DNA of 64,000 bases from Sipunculus nudus (taxonomy: Eukaryota > Annelida > Sipuncula > Golfingiida > Sipunculidae), in contig CM049314.1 of NCBI GenBank assembly GCA_026874595.1, positions 3,003,318 through 3,067,317 on the forward strand. The letters run 5' to 3'. A program made the position numbers and the translations under genes. The notes beneath the pieces are model-generated. The model was not told the DNA's origin and ran no database searches. It was given only the letters and a program-made list of their open reading frames with translations. This document shows, in pieces, positions 1 through 13,585 of this stretch. Every line of letters begins with the position of its first letter. The first letter of the stretch is position 1.

Positions 1-237
1 CATAAGTTTTGAGATATTAGTGTAAAACATAAGATAAAGGAACAAACATACGCGGGTGACCAACCAGCTTGCGAAAATCGAAGATTTCCGGCAAGCAATA
101 AAGTTGTGACTGTGCCTCCAACATGTATGATCATAGATGGGGCCCGGAGAGGCCGTCACGCACCGCTGCACACGCCGGCCGCCCACCGTAGGGACCCTGC
201 CGCCACTTGCGGCGACGGCACGTGTCTTCGTGGTTTG

Positions 238-266
238 GCGAAAAACGGCGCGAGATTTGACGAGAC
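238..266 (+). repeat. Intra-unit motif, copy A
   Basis: This is the shortest of three related motifs in each 1269-bp unit. It carries the shared core GCGAGATTTGACGAGAC but lacks the left hairpin arm seen in copies B and C. Confidence 0.7.
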
Positions 267-383
267 TAACAATGTGACCCCTGAATGTGACTGCGAGTGT
301 CAGCCGCTATCCAGCGCTGCAAACCATGTGTCTGTAGCGTGAAAAATGACATAATTATAGGCATTTCTTTGAATGGTCACGTG

Positions 384-422
384 TTCTCGTTTCACGAGAA
401 ACGGTGCGAGATATGACGAGAC
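384..422 (+). repeat. Intra-unit motif, copy B, with hairpin
   Basis: This 39-bp motif begins with the inverted repeat TTCTCGT-TTC-ACGAGAA and ends in GTGCGAGATATGACGAGAC. Copy C (840-878) differs from it at only a few positions. It recurs every 1269 bp. Confidence 0.8.
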
Positions 423-839
423 TTGCGATTGAATGACTAAGAACTAGAGGGATGCTGTCTAACGCCAAACACCAGACCTTTCTATCGCAAATATCAACAG
501 AGAGAGAAGCTGGAAAACTCCGAATTTTCAGATTGTCAAGTTTTACCCCAAAATTTGGTAACCATGGTAACGGCAGCACAAAGCAACATGTGCGAAGGGA
601 TAAGCCAATGTTCCTAGTTTCAGATACGACCCAAAAAATGGTGTCACGTTTAATATTTTTTGAGATATTGCAGAAAAATGATATGTTACAGTGTTTCATG
701 TACCACGCCCCCTGGTGGCTATTTCCAAAAAATGAAAAATTGATTTCGAGATATTTCTAAACAACACAAAATATGTCATTTTCAAAGTCATAGTTTAAAA
801 AATGCGACCTGTAAGCCATATCTAATGAAATCTCGAAAA

Positions 840-878
840 TTCTCGTTTGACGAGAAATGGTGCGAGATTTTACGAGAC
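840..878 (+). repeat. Intra-unit motif, copy C, with hairpin
   Basis: This is the same 39-bp motif as at 384-422, again with arms TTCTCGT and ACGAGAA and the tail GTGCGAGATTTTACGAGAC. The final ACGAGAC can also pair with the first arm. Confidence 0.8.
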
Positions 879-1154
879 TTTTACTTGTATGATAAAAAGC
901 TTATTTAGTACTATATGATGCAAAAAACTAGGAATCTCTAGCTTTAAAAATGACAAAGTTAGAAAAATTAGGCCTTTTATTTTCGAAAATCATGAGATTT
1001 CCCCCAAAATGTGTAACCATAGAAACAGCAGATTTCAGCAACATATACATCAGAAGAAAGGCCTTGGAATGCCGATTAAAAGGAGCCATGTTTGAAGTGG
1101 CTATGACAAATAGTAATGGAGATATGAAGAAAAGAGCACTTTAGGAACTTTTGA

Positions 1155-1179
1155 TGACCTTGACCTTGACCTTTGACCT
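1155..1179 (+). other. Four tandem TGACCT half-sites in each unit
   Basis: Three TGACCT hexamers are directly adjacent (1155, 1161, 1167) and a fourth follows after one base (1174). TGACCT is the complement of the nuclear-receptor half-site AGGTCA, and the last pair has DR1 spacing. The block recurs in every 1269-bp unit. Similar TGACC-rich stretches occur in other repeats of this window, so it may just be repeat composition. Confidence 0.6.
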
Positions 1180-1276
1180 ATATTGCCCAAAAACAATAGG
1201 CTTCTTGCATTTTTGATTCTACACAAACTGTGAAAGTTTGAAAGCGATGGGATGAAAATTGCGACCTGTAGAGACT

Positions 1277-1318
1277 GGACAGACAAACAAACAAACAAAC
1301 AAACAGACAAACAGACAT
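1277..1318 (+). repeat. CAGA/AAAC-rich simple repeat
   Basis: A run of AGACAAAC/AAAC/AGACA steps lies just before the next unit starts. On the minus strand it explains the Cys-Leu-Ser-Val-rich frames, which are not proteins. It recurs in each unit. Confidence 0.9.
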
Positions 1319-4300
1319 CCGCGACTGACCAACCAGCTTGCGAAAATCGAAGATTTCCGGCAAGCAATAAAGTTGTGACTGTGCCTCCAACATGTATGAT
1401 CATAGATGGGGCCCGGAGAGGCCGTCACGCACCGCTGCACACGCCGGCCGCCCACCGTAGGGACCCTGCCGCCACTTGCGGCGACGGCACGTGTCTTCGT
1501 GGTTTGGCGAAAAACGGCGCGAGATTTGACGAGACTAACAATGTGACCCCTGAATGTGACTGCGAGTGTCAGCCGCTATCCAGCGCTGCAAACCATGTGT
1601 CTGTAGCGTGAAAAATGACATAATTATAGGCATTTCTTTGAATGGTCACGTGTTCTCGTTTCACGAGAAACGGTGCGAGATATGACGAGACTTGCGATTG
1701 AATGACTAAGAACTAGAGGGATGCTGTCTAACGCCAAACACCAGACCTTTCTATCGCAAATATCAACAGAGAGAGAAGCTGGAAAACTCCGAATTTTCAG
1801 ATTGTCAAGTTTTACCCCAAAATTTGGTAACCATGGTAACGGCAGCACAAAGCAACATGTGCGAAGGGATAAGCCAATGTTCCTAGTTTCAGATACGACC
1901 CAAAAAATGGTGTCACGTTTAATATTTTTTGAGATATTGCAGAAAAATGATATGTTACAGTGTTTCATGTACCACGCCCCCTGGTGGCTATTTCCAAAAA
2001 ATGAAAAATTGATTTCGAGATATTTCTAAACAACACAAAATATGTCATTTTCAAAGTCATAGTTTAAAAAATGCGACCTGTAAGCCATATCTAATGAAAT
2101 CTCGAAAATTCTCGTTTGACGAGAAATGGTGCGAGATTTTACGAGACTTTTACTTGTATGATAAAAAGCTTATTTAGTACTATATGATGCAAAAAACTAG
2201 GAATCTCTAGCTTTAAAAATGACAAAGTTAGAAAAATTAGGCCTTTTATTTTCGAAAATCATGAGATTTCCCCCAAAATGTGTAACCATAGAAACAGCAG
2301 ATTTCAGCAACATATACATCAGAAGAAAGGCCTTGGAATGCCGATTAAAAGGAGCCATGTTTGAAGTGGCTATGACAAATAGTAATGGAGATATGAAGAA
2401 AAGAGCACTTTAGGAACTTTTGATGACCTTGACCTTGACCTTTGACCTATATTGCCCAAAAACAATAGGCTTCTTGCATTTTTGATTCTACACAAACTGT
2501 GAAAGTTTGAAAGCGATGGGATGAAAATTGCGACCTGTAGAGACTGGACAGACAAACAAACAAACAAACAAACAGACAAACAGACATCCGCGACTGACCA
2601 ACCAGCTTGCGAAAATCGAAGATTTCCGGCAAGCAATAAAGTTGTGACTGTGCCTCCAACATGTATGATCATAGATGGGGCCCGGAGAGGCCGTCACGCA
2701 CCGCTGCACACGCCGGCCGCCCACCGTAGGGACCCTGCCGCCACTTGCGGCGACGGCACGTGTCTTCGTGGTTTGGCGAAAAACGGCGCGAGATTTGACG
2801 AGACTAACAATGTGACCCCTGAATGTGACTGCGAGTGTCAGCCGCTATCCAGCGCTGCAAACCATGTGTCTGTAGCGTGAAAAATGACATAATTATAGGC
2901 ATTTCTTTGAATGGTCACGTGTTCTCGTTTCACGAGAAACGGTGCGAGATATGACGAGACTTGCGATTGAATGACTAAGAACTAGAGGGATGCTGTCTAA
3001 CGCCAAACACCAGACCTTTCTATCGCAAATATCAACAGAGAGAGAAGCTGGAAAACTCCGAATTTTCAGATTGTCAAGTTTTACCCCAAAATTTGGTAAC
3101 CATGGTAACGGCAGCACAAAGCAACATGTGCGAAGGGATAAGCCAATGTTCCTAGTTTCAGATACGACCCAAAAAATGGTGTCACGTTTAATATTTTTTG
3201 AGATATTGCAGAAAAATGATATGTTACAGTGTTTCATGTACCACGCCCCCTGGTGGCTATTTCCAAAAAATGAAAAATTGATTTCGAGATATTTCTAAAC
3301 AACACAAAATATGTCATTTTCAAAGTCATAGTTTAAAAAATGCGACCTGTAAGCCATATCTAATGAAATCTCGAAAATTCTCGTTTGACGAGAAATGGTG
3401 CGAGATTTTACGAGACTTTTACTTGTATGATAAAAAGCTTATTTAGTACTATATGATGCAAAAAACTAGGAATCTCTAGCTTTAAAAATGACAAAGTTAG
3501 AAAAATTAGGCCTTTTATTTTCGAAAATCATGAGATTTCCCCCAAAATGTGTAACCATAGAAACAGCAGATTTCAGCAACATATACATCAGAAGAAAGGC
3601 CTTGGAATGCCGATTAAAAGGAGCCATGTTTGAAGTGGCTATGACAAATAGTAATGGAGATATGAAGAAAAGAGCACTTTAGGAACTTTTGATGACCTTG
3701 ACCTTGACCTTTGACCTATATTGCCCAAAAACAATAGGCTTCTTGCATTTTTGATTCTACACAAACTGTGAAAGTTTGAAAGCGATGGGATGAAAATTGC
3801 GACCTGTAGAGACTGGACAGACAAACAAACAAACAAACAAACAGACAAACAGACATCCGCGACTGACCAACCAGCTTGCGAAAATCGAAGATTTCCGGCA
3901 AGCAATAAAGTTGTGACTGTGCCTCCAACATGTATGATCATAGATGGGGCCCGGAGAGGCCGTCACGCACCGCTGCACACGCCGGCCGCCCACCGTAGGG
4001 ACCCTGCCGCCACTTGCGGCGACGGCACGTGTCTTCGTGGTTTGGCGAAAAACGGCGCGAGATTTGACGAGACTAACAATGTGACCCCTGAATGTGACTG
4101 CGAGTGTCAGCCGCTATCCAGCGCTGCAAACCATGTGTCTGTAGCGTGAAAAATGACATAATTATAGGCATTTCTTTGAATGGTCACGTGTTCTCGTTTC
4201 ACGAGAAACGGTGCGAGATATGACGAGACTTGCGATTGAATGACTAAGAACTAGAGGGATGCTGTCTAACGCCAAACACCAGACCTTTCTATCGCAAATA

Positions 4301-7300
4301 TCAACAGAGAGAGAAGCTGGAAAACTCCGAATTTTCAGATTGTCAAGTTTTACCCCAAAATTTGGTAACCATGGTAACGGCAGCACAAAGCAACATGTGC
4401 GAAGGGATAAGCCAATGTTCCTAGTTTCAGATACGACCCAAAAAATGGTGTCACGTTTAATATTTTTTGAGATATTGCAGAAAAATGATATGTTACAGTG
4501 TTTCATGTACCACGCCCCCTGGTGGCTATTTCCAAAAAATGAAAAATTGATTTCGAGATATTTCTAAACAACACAAAATATGTCATTTTCAAAGTCATAG
4601 TTTAAAAAATGCGACCTGTAAGCCATATCTAATGAAATCTCGAAAATTCTCGTTTGACGAGAAATGGTGCGAGATTTTACGAGACTTTTACTTGTATGAT
4701 AAAAAGCTTATTTAGTACTATATGATGCAAAAAACTAGGAATCTCTAGCTTTAAAAATGACAAAGTTAGAAAAATTAGGCCTTTTATTTTCGAAAATCAT
4801 GAGATTTCCCCCAAAATGTGTAACCATAGAAACAGCAGATTTCAGCAACATATACATCAGAAGAAAGGCCTTGGAATGCCGATTAAAAGGAGCCATGTTT
4901 GAAGTGGCTATGACAAATAGTAATGGAGATATGAAGAAAAGAGCACTTTAGGAACTTTTGATGACCTTGACCTTGACCTTTGACCTATATTGCCCAAAAA
5001 CAATAGGCTTCTTGCATTTTTGATTCTACACAAACTGTGAAAGTTTGAAAGCGATGGGATGAAAATTGCGACCTGTAGAGACTGGACAGACAAACAAACA
5101 AACAAACAAACAGACAAACAGACATCCGCGACTGACCAACCAGCTTGCGAAAATCGAAGATTTCCGGCAAGCAATAAAGTTGTGACTGTGCCTCCAACAT
5201 GTATGATCATAGATGGGGCCCGGAGAGGCCGTCACGCACCGCTGCACACGCCGGCCGCCCACCGTAGGGACCCTGCCGCCACTTGCGGCGACGGCACGTG
5301 TCTTCGTGGTTTGGCGAAAAACGGCGCGAGATTTGACGAGACTAACAATGTGACCCCTGAATGTGACTGCGAGTGTCAGCCGCTATCCAGCGCTGCAAAC
5401 CATGTGTCTGTAGCGTGAAAAATGACATAATTATAGGCATTTCTTTGAATGGTCACGTGTTCTCGTTTCACGAGAAACGGTGCGAGATATGACGAGACTT
5501 GCGATTGAATGACTAAGAACTAGAGGGATGCTGTCTAACGCCAAACACCAGACCTTTCTATCGCAAATATCAACAGAGAGAGAAGCTGGAAAACTCCGAA
5601 TTTTCAGATTGTCAAGTTTTACCCCAAAATTTGGTAACCATGGTAACGGCAGCACAAAGCAACATGTGCGAAGGGATAAGCCAATGTTCCTAGTTTCAGA
5701 TACGACCCAAAAAATGGTGTCACGTTTAATATTTTTTGAGATATTGCAGAAAAATGATATGTTACAGTGTTTCATGTACCACGCCCCCTGGTGGCTATTT
5801 CCAAAAAATGAAAAATTGATTTCGAGATATTTCTAAACAACACAAAATATGTCATTTTCAAAGTCATAGTTTAAAAAATGCGACCTGTAAGCCATATCTA
5901 ATGAAATCTCGAAAATTCTCGTTTGACGAGAAATGGTGCGAGATTTTACGAGACTTTTACTTGTATGATAAAAAGCTTATTTAGTACTATATGATGCAAA
6001 AAACTAGGAATCTCTAGCTTTAAAAATGACAAAGTTAGAAAAATTAGGCCTTTTATTTTCGAAAATCATGAGATTTCCCCCAAAATGTGTAACCATAGAA
6101 ACAGCAGATTTCAGCAACATATACATCAGAAGAAAGGCCTTGGAATGCCGATTAAAAGGAGCCATGTTTGAAGTGGCTATGACAAATAGTAATGGAGATA
6201 TGAAGAAAAGAGCACTTTAGGAACTTTTGATGACCTTGACCTTGACCTTTGACCTATATTGCCCAAAAACAATAGGCTTCTTGCATTTTTGATTCTACAC
6301 AAACTGTGAAAGTTTGAAAGCGATGGGATGAAAATTGCGACCTGTAGAGACTGGACAGACAAACAAACAAACAAACAAACAGACAAACAGACATCCGCGA
6401 CTGACCAACCAGCTTGCGAAAATCGAAGATTTCCGGCAAGCAATAAAGTTGTGACTGTGCCTCCAACATGTATGATCATAGATGGGGCCCGGAGAGGCCG
6501 TCACGCACCGCTGCACACGCCGGCCGCCCACCGTAGGGACCCTGCCGCCACTTGCGGCGACGGCACGTGTCTTCGTGGTTTGGCGAAAAACGGCGCGAGA
6601 TTTGACGAGACTAACAATGTGACCCCTGAATGTGACTGCGAGTGTCAGCCGCTATCCAGCGCTGCAAACCATGTGTCTGTAGCGTGAAAAATGACATAAT
6701 TATAGGCATTTCTTTGAATGGTCACGTGTTCTCGTTTCACGAGAAACGGTGCGAGATATGACGAGACTTGCGATTGAATGACTAAGAACTAGAGGGATGC
6801 TGTCTAACGCCAAACACCAGACCTTTCTATCGCAAATATCAACAGAGAGAGAAGCTGGAAAACTCCGAATTTTCAGATTGTCAAGTTTTACCCCAAAATT
6901 TGGTAACCATGGTAACGGCAGCACAAAGCAACATGTGCGAAGGGATAAGCCAATGTTCCTAGTTTCAGATACGACCCAAAAAATGGTGTCACGTTTAATA
7001 TTTTTTGAGATATTGCAGAAAAATGATATGTTACAGTGTTTCATGTACCACGCCCCCTGGTGGCTATTTCCAAAAAATGAAAAATTGATTTCGAGATATT
7101 TCTAAACAACACAAAATATGTCATTTTCAAAGTCATAGTTTAAAAAATGCGACCTGTAAGCCATATCTAATGAAATCTCGAAAATTCTCGTTTGACGAGA
7201 AATGGTGCGAGATTTTACGAGACTTTTACTTGTATGATAAAAAGCTTATTTAGTACTATATGATGCAAAAAACTAGGAATCTCTAGCTTTAAAAATGACA

Positions 7301-10300
7301 AAGTTAGAAAAATTAGGCCTTTTATTTTCGAAAATCATGAGATTTCCCCCAAAATGTGTAACCATAGAAACAGCAGATTTCAGCAACATATACATCAGAA
7401 GAAAGGCCTTGGAATGCCGATTAAAAGGAGCCATGTTTGAAGTGGCTATGACAAATAGTAATGGAGATATGAAGAAAAGAGCACTTTAGGAACTTTTGAT
7501 GACCTTGACCTTGACCTTTGACCTATATTGCCCAAAAACAATAGGCTTCTTGCATTTTTGATTCTACACAAACTGTGAAAGTTTGAAAGCGATGGGATGA
7601 AAATTGCGACCTGTAGAGACTGGACAGACAAACAAACAAACAAACAAACAGACAAACAGACATCCGCGACTGACCAACCAGCTTGCGAAAATCGAAGATT
7701 TCCGGCAAGCAATAAAGTTGTGACTGTGCCTCCAACATGTATGATCATAGATGGGGCCCGGAGAGGCCGTCACGCACCGCTGCACACGCCGGCCGCCCAC
7801 CGTAGGGACCCTGCCGCCACTTGCGGCGACGGCACGTGTCTTCGTGGTTTGGCGAAAAACGGCGCGAGATTTGACGAGACTAACAATGTGACCCCTGAAT
7901 GTGACTGCGAGTGTCAGCCGCTATCCAGCGCTGCAAACCATGTGTCTGTAGCGTGAAAAATGACATAATTATAGGCATTTCTTTGAATGGTCACGTGTTC
8001 TCGTTTCACGAGAAACGGTGCGAGATATGACGAGACTTGCGATTGAATGACTAAGAACTAGAGGGATGCTGTCTAACGCCAAACACCAGACCTTTCTATC
8101 GCAAATATCAACAGAGAGAGAAGCTGGAAAACTCCGAATTTTCAGATTGTCAAGTTTTACCCCAAAATTTGGTAACCATGGTAACGGCAGCACAAAGCAA
8201 CATGTGCGAAGGGATAAGCCAATGTTCCTAGTTTCAGATACGACCCAAAAAATGGTGTCACGTTTAATATTTTTTGAGATATTGCAGAAAAATGATATGT
8301 TACAGTGTTTCATGTACCACGCCCCCTGGTGGCTATTTCCAAAAAATGAAAAATTGATTTCGAGATATTTCTAAACAACACAAAATATGTCATTTTCAAA
8401 GTCATAGTTTAAAAAATGCGACCTGTAAGCCATATCTAATGAAATCTCGAAAATTCTCGTTTGACGAGAAATGGTGCGAGATTTTACGAGACTTTTACTT
8501 GTATGATAAAAAGCTTATTTAGTACTATATGATGCAAAAAACTAGGAATCTCTAGCTTTAAAAATGACAAAGTTAGAAAAATTAGGCCTTTTATTTTCGA
8601 AAATCATGAGATTTCCCCCAAAATGTGTAACCATAGAAACAGCAGATTTCAGCAACATATACATCAGAAGAAAGGCCTTGGAATGCCGATTAAAAGGAGC
8701 CATGTTTGAAGTGGCTATGACAAATAGTAATGGAGATATGAAGAAAAGAGCACTTTAGGAACTTTTGATGACCTTGACCTTGACCTTTGACCTATATTGC
8801 CCAAAAACAATAGGCTTCTTGCATTTTTGATTCTACACAAACTGTGAAAGTTTGAAAGCGATGGGATGAAAATTGCGACCTGTAGAGACTGGACAGACAA
8901 ACAAACAAACAAACAAACAGACAAACAGACATCCGCGACTGACCAACCAGCTTGCGAAAATCGAAGATTTCCGGCAAGCAATAAAGTTGTGACTGTGCCT
9001 CCAACATGTATGATCATAGATGGGGCCCGGAGAGGCCGTCACGCACCGCTGCACACGCCGGCCGCCCACCGTAGGGACCCTGCCGCCACTTGCGGCGACG
9101 GCACGTGTCTTCGTGGTTTGGCGAAAAACGGCGCGAGATTTGACGAGACTAACAATGTGACCCCTGAATGTGACTGCGAGTGTCAGCCGCTATCCAGCGC
9201 TGCAAACCATGTGTCTGTAGCGTGAAAAATGACATAATTATAGGCATTTCTTTGAATGGTCACGTGTTCTCGTTTCACGAGAAACGGTGCGAGATATGAC
9301 GAGACTTGCGATTGAATGACTAAGAACTAGAGGGATGCTGTCTAACGCCAAACACCAGACCTTTCTATCGCAAATATCAACAGAGAGAGAAGCTGGAAAA
9401 CTCCGAATTTTCAGATTGTCAAGTTTTACCCCAAAATTTGGTAACCATGGTAACGGCAGCACAAAGCAACATGTGCGAAGGGATAAGCCAATGTTCCTAG
9501 TTTCAGATACGACCCAAAAAATGGTGTCACGTTTAATATTTTTTGAGATATTGCAGAAAAATGATATGTTACAGTGTTTCATGTACCACGCCCCCTGGTG
9601 GCTATTTCCAAAAAATGAAAAATTGATTTCGAGATATTTCTAAACAACACAAAATATGTCATTTTCAAAGTCATAGTTTAAAAAATGCGACCTGTAAGCC
9701 ATATCTAATGAAATCTCGAAAATTCTCGTTTGACGAGAAATGGTGCGAGATTTTACGAGACTTTTACTTGTATGATAAAAAGCTTATTTAGTACTATATG
9801 ATGCAAAAAACTAGGAATCTCTAGCTTTAAAAATGACAAAGTTAGAAAAATTAGGCCTTTTATTTTCGAAAATCATGAGATTTCCCCCAAAATGTGTAAC
9901 CATAGAAACAGCAGATTTCAGCAACATATACATCAGAAGAAAGGCCTTGGAATGCCGATTAAAAGGAGCCATGTTTGAAGTGGCTATGACAAATAGTAAT
10001 GGAGATATGAAGAAAAGAGCACTTTAGGAACTTTTGATGACCTTGACCTTGACCTTTGACCTATATTGCCCAAAAACAATAGGCTTCTTGCATTTTTGAT
10101 TCTACACAAACTGTGAAAGTTTGAAAGCGATGGGATGAAAATTGCGACCTGTAGAGACTGGACAGACAAACAAACAAACAAACAAACAGACAAACAGACA
10201 TCCGCGACTGACCAACCAGCTTGCGAAAATCGAAGATTTCCGGCAAGCAATAAAGTTGTGACTGTGCCTCCAACATGTATGATCATAGATGGGGCCCGGA

Positions 10301-13085
10301 GAGGCCGTCACGCACCGCTGCACACGCCGGCCGCCCACCGTAGGGACCCTGCCGCCACTTGCGGCGACGGCACGTGTCTTCGTGGTTTGGCGAAAAACGG
10401 CGCGAGATTTGACGAGACTAACAATGTGACCCCTGAATGTGACTGCGAGTGTCAGCCGCTATCCAGCGCTGCAAACCATGTGTCTGTAGCGTGAAAAATG
10501 ACATAATTATAGGCATTTCTTTGAATGGTCACGTGTTCTCGTTTCACGAGAAACGGTGCGAGATATGACGAGACTTGCGATTGAATGACTAAGAACTAGA
10601 GGGATGCTGTCTAACGCCAAACACCAGACCTTTCTATCGCAAATATCAACAGAGAGAGAAGCTGGAAAACTCCGAATTTTCAGATTGTCAAGTTTTACCC
10701 CAAAATTTGGTAACCATGGTAACGGCAGCACAAAGCAACATGTGCGAAGGGATAAGCCAATGTTCCTAGTTTCAGATACGACCCAAAAAATGGTGTCACG
10801 TTTAATATTTTTTGAGATATTGCAGAAAAATGATATGTTACAGTGTTTCATGTACCACGCCCCCTGGTGGCTATTTCCAAAAAATGAAAAATTGATTTCG
10901 AGATATTTCTAAACAACACAAAATATGTCATTTTCAAAGTCATAGTTTAAAAAATGCGACCTGTAAGCCATATCTAATGAAATCTCGAAAATTCTCGTTT
11001 GACGAGAAATGGTGCGAGATTTTACGAGACTTTTACTTGTATGATAAAAAGCTTATTTAGTACTATATGATGCAAAAAACTAGGAATCTCTAGCTTTAAA
11101 AATGACAAAGTTAGAAAAATTAGGCCTTTTATTTTCGAAAATCATGAGATTTCCCCCAAAATGTGTAACCATAGAAACAGCAGATTTCAGCAACATATAC
11201 ATCAGAAGAAAGGCCTTGGAATGCCGATTAAAAGGAGCCATGTTTGAAGTGGCTATGACAAATAGTAATGGAGATATGAAGAAAAGAGCACTTTAGGAAC
11301 TTTTGATGACCTTGACCTTGACCTTTGACCTATATTGCCCAAAAACAATAGGCTTCTTGCATTTTTGATTCTACACAAACTGTGAAAGTTTGAAAGCGAT
11401 GGGATGAAAATTGCGACCTGTAGAGACTGGACAGACAAACAAACAAACAAACAAACAGACAAACAGACATCCGCGACTGACCAACCAGCTTGCGAAAATC
11501 GAAGATTTCCGGCAAGCAATAAAGTTGTGACTGTGCCTCCAACATGTATGATCATAGATGGGGCCCGGAGAGGCCGTCACGCACCGCTGCACACGCCGGC
11601 CGCCCACCGTAGGGACCCTGCCGCCACTTGCGGCGACGGCACGTGTCTTCGTGGTTTGGCGAAAAACGGCGCGAGATTTGACGAGACTAACAATGTGACC
11701 CCTGAATGTGACTGCGAGTGTCAGCCGCTATCCAGCGCTGCAAACCATGTGTCTGTAGCGTGAAAAATGACATAATTATAGGCATTTCTTTGAATGGTCA
11801 CGTGTTCTCGTTTCACGAGAAACGGTGCGAGATATGACGAGACTTGCGATTGAATGACTAAGAACTAGAGGGATGCTGTCTAACGCCAAACACCAGACCT
11901 TTCTATCGCAAATATCAACAGAGAGAGAAGCTGGAAAACTCCGAATTTTCAGATTGTCAAGTTTTACCCCAAAATTTGGTAACCATGGTAACGGCAGCAC
12001 AAAGCAACATGTGCGAAGGGATAAGCCAATGTTCCTAGTTTCAGATACGACCCAAAAAATGGTGTCACGTTTAATATTTTTTGAGATATTGCAGAAAAAT
12101 GATATGTTACAGTGTTTCATGTACCACGCCCCCTGGTGGCTATTTCCAAAAAATGAAAAATTGATTTCGAGATATTTCTAAACAACACAAAATATGTCAT
12201 TTTCAAAGTCATAGTTTAAAAAATGCGACCTGTAAGCCATATCTAATGAAATCTCGAAAATTCTCGTTTGACGAGAAATGGTGCGAGATTTTACGAGACT
12301 TTTACTTGTATGATAAAAAGCTTATTTAGTACTATATGATGCAAAAAACTAGGAATCTCTAGCTTTAAAAATGACAAAGTTAGAAAAATTAGGCCTTTTA
12401 TTTTCGAAAATCATGAGATTTCCCCCAAAATGTGTAACCATAGAAACAGCAGATTTCAGCAACATATACATCAGAAGAAAGGCCTTGGAATGCCGATTAA
12501 AAGGAGCCATGTTTGAAGTGGCTATGACAAATAGTAATGGAGATATGAAGAAAAGAGCACTTTAGGAACTTTTGATGACCTTGACCTTGACCTTTGACCT
12601 ATATTGCCCAAAAACAATAGGCTTCTTGCATTTTTGATTCTACACAAACTGTGAAAGTTTGAAAGCGATGGGATGAAAATTGCGACCTGTAGAGACTGGA
12701 CAGACAAACAAACAAACAAACAAACAGACAAACAGACATCCGCGACTGACCAACCAGCTTGCGAAAATCGAAGATTTCCGGCAAGCAATAAAGTTGTGAC
12801 TGTGCCTCCAACATGTATGATCATAGATGGGGCCCGGAGAGGCCGTCACGCACCGCTGCACACGCCGGCCGCCCACCGTAGGGACCCTGCCGCCACTTGC
12901 GGCGACGGCACGTGTCTTCGTGGTTTGGCGAAAAACGGCGCGAGATTTGACGAGACTAACAATGTGACCCCTGAATGTGACTGCGAGTGTCAGCCGCTAT
13001 CCAGCGCTGCAAACCATGTGTCTGTAGCGTGAAAAATGACATAATTATAGGCATTTCTTTGAATGGTCACGTGTTCTCGTTTCAC

Positions 13086-13585
13086 NNNNNNNNNNNNNNN
13101 NNNNNNNNNNNNNNNNNNNNNNNNNNNNNNNNNNNNNNNNNNNNNNNNNNNNNNNNNNNNNNNNNNNNNNNNNNNNNNNNNNNNNNNNNNNNNNNNNNNN
13201 NNNNNNNNNNNNNNNNNNNNNNNNNNNNNNNNNNNNNNNNNNNNNNNNNNNNNNNNNNNNNNNNNNNNNNNNNNNNNNNNNNNNNNNNNNNNNNNNNNNN
13301 NNNNNNNNNNNNNNNNNNNNNNNNNNNNNNNNNNNNNNNNNNNNNNNNNNNNNNNNNNNNNNNNNNNNNNNNNNNNNNNNNNNNNNNNNNNNNNNNNNNN
13401 NNNNNNNNNNNNNNNNNNNNNNNNNNNNNNNNNNNNNNNNNNNNNNNNNNNNNNNNNNNNNNNNNNNNNNNNNNNNNNNNNNNNNNNNNNNNNNNNNNNN
13501 NNNNNNNNNNNNNNNNNNNNNNNNNNNNNNNNNNNNNNNNNNNNNNNNNNNNNNNNNNNNNNNNNNNNNNNNNNNNNNNNNNNNN
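13086..13585. other. Assembly gap, 500 N
   Basis: The run is exactly 500 N, a typical placeholder length. It lies between two different tandem arrays, so its true size is unknown. Frames drawn across it are artefacts. Confidence 0.99.

Larger units (their letters stand above)
52..13085. repeat. Tandem array of a 1269-bp unit, about 10.3 copies
   Basis: The same 1269-bp block recurs head to tail. Landmarks fall at fixed steps, for example the GACCAACCAGC start at 58, 1327 and 2596. Every copy I compared is identical base for base. The first 51 bases of the window do not match the end of a unit, so the left edge of the array is inside the window. The right edge is lost in an N gap after a partial eleventh copy. 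Each unit holds a GC-rich segment (about 150-235), three related hairpin-like motifs, four TGACCT half-sites and a CAGA/AAAC-rich tract. Short frames of 60-120 codons exist on both strands, but they overlap one another and show no domain, so I do not call genes. It may be a homogenised satellite or a multimerised non-autonomous transposon. Confidence 0.97.

Noticed and set aside
355-1611. Overlapping frames of 64-119 codons repeated in each 1269-bp unit
   Set aside because: They overlap on both strands, have no domain, and their conservation is fully explained by the identity of the tandem copies. The CLSVCL-type peptide comes from the CAGA/AAAC tract.
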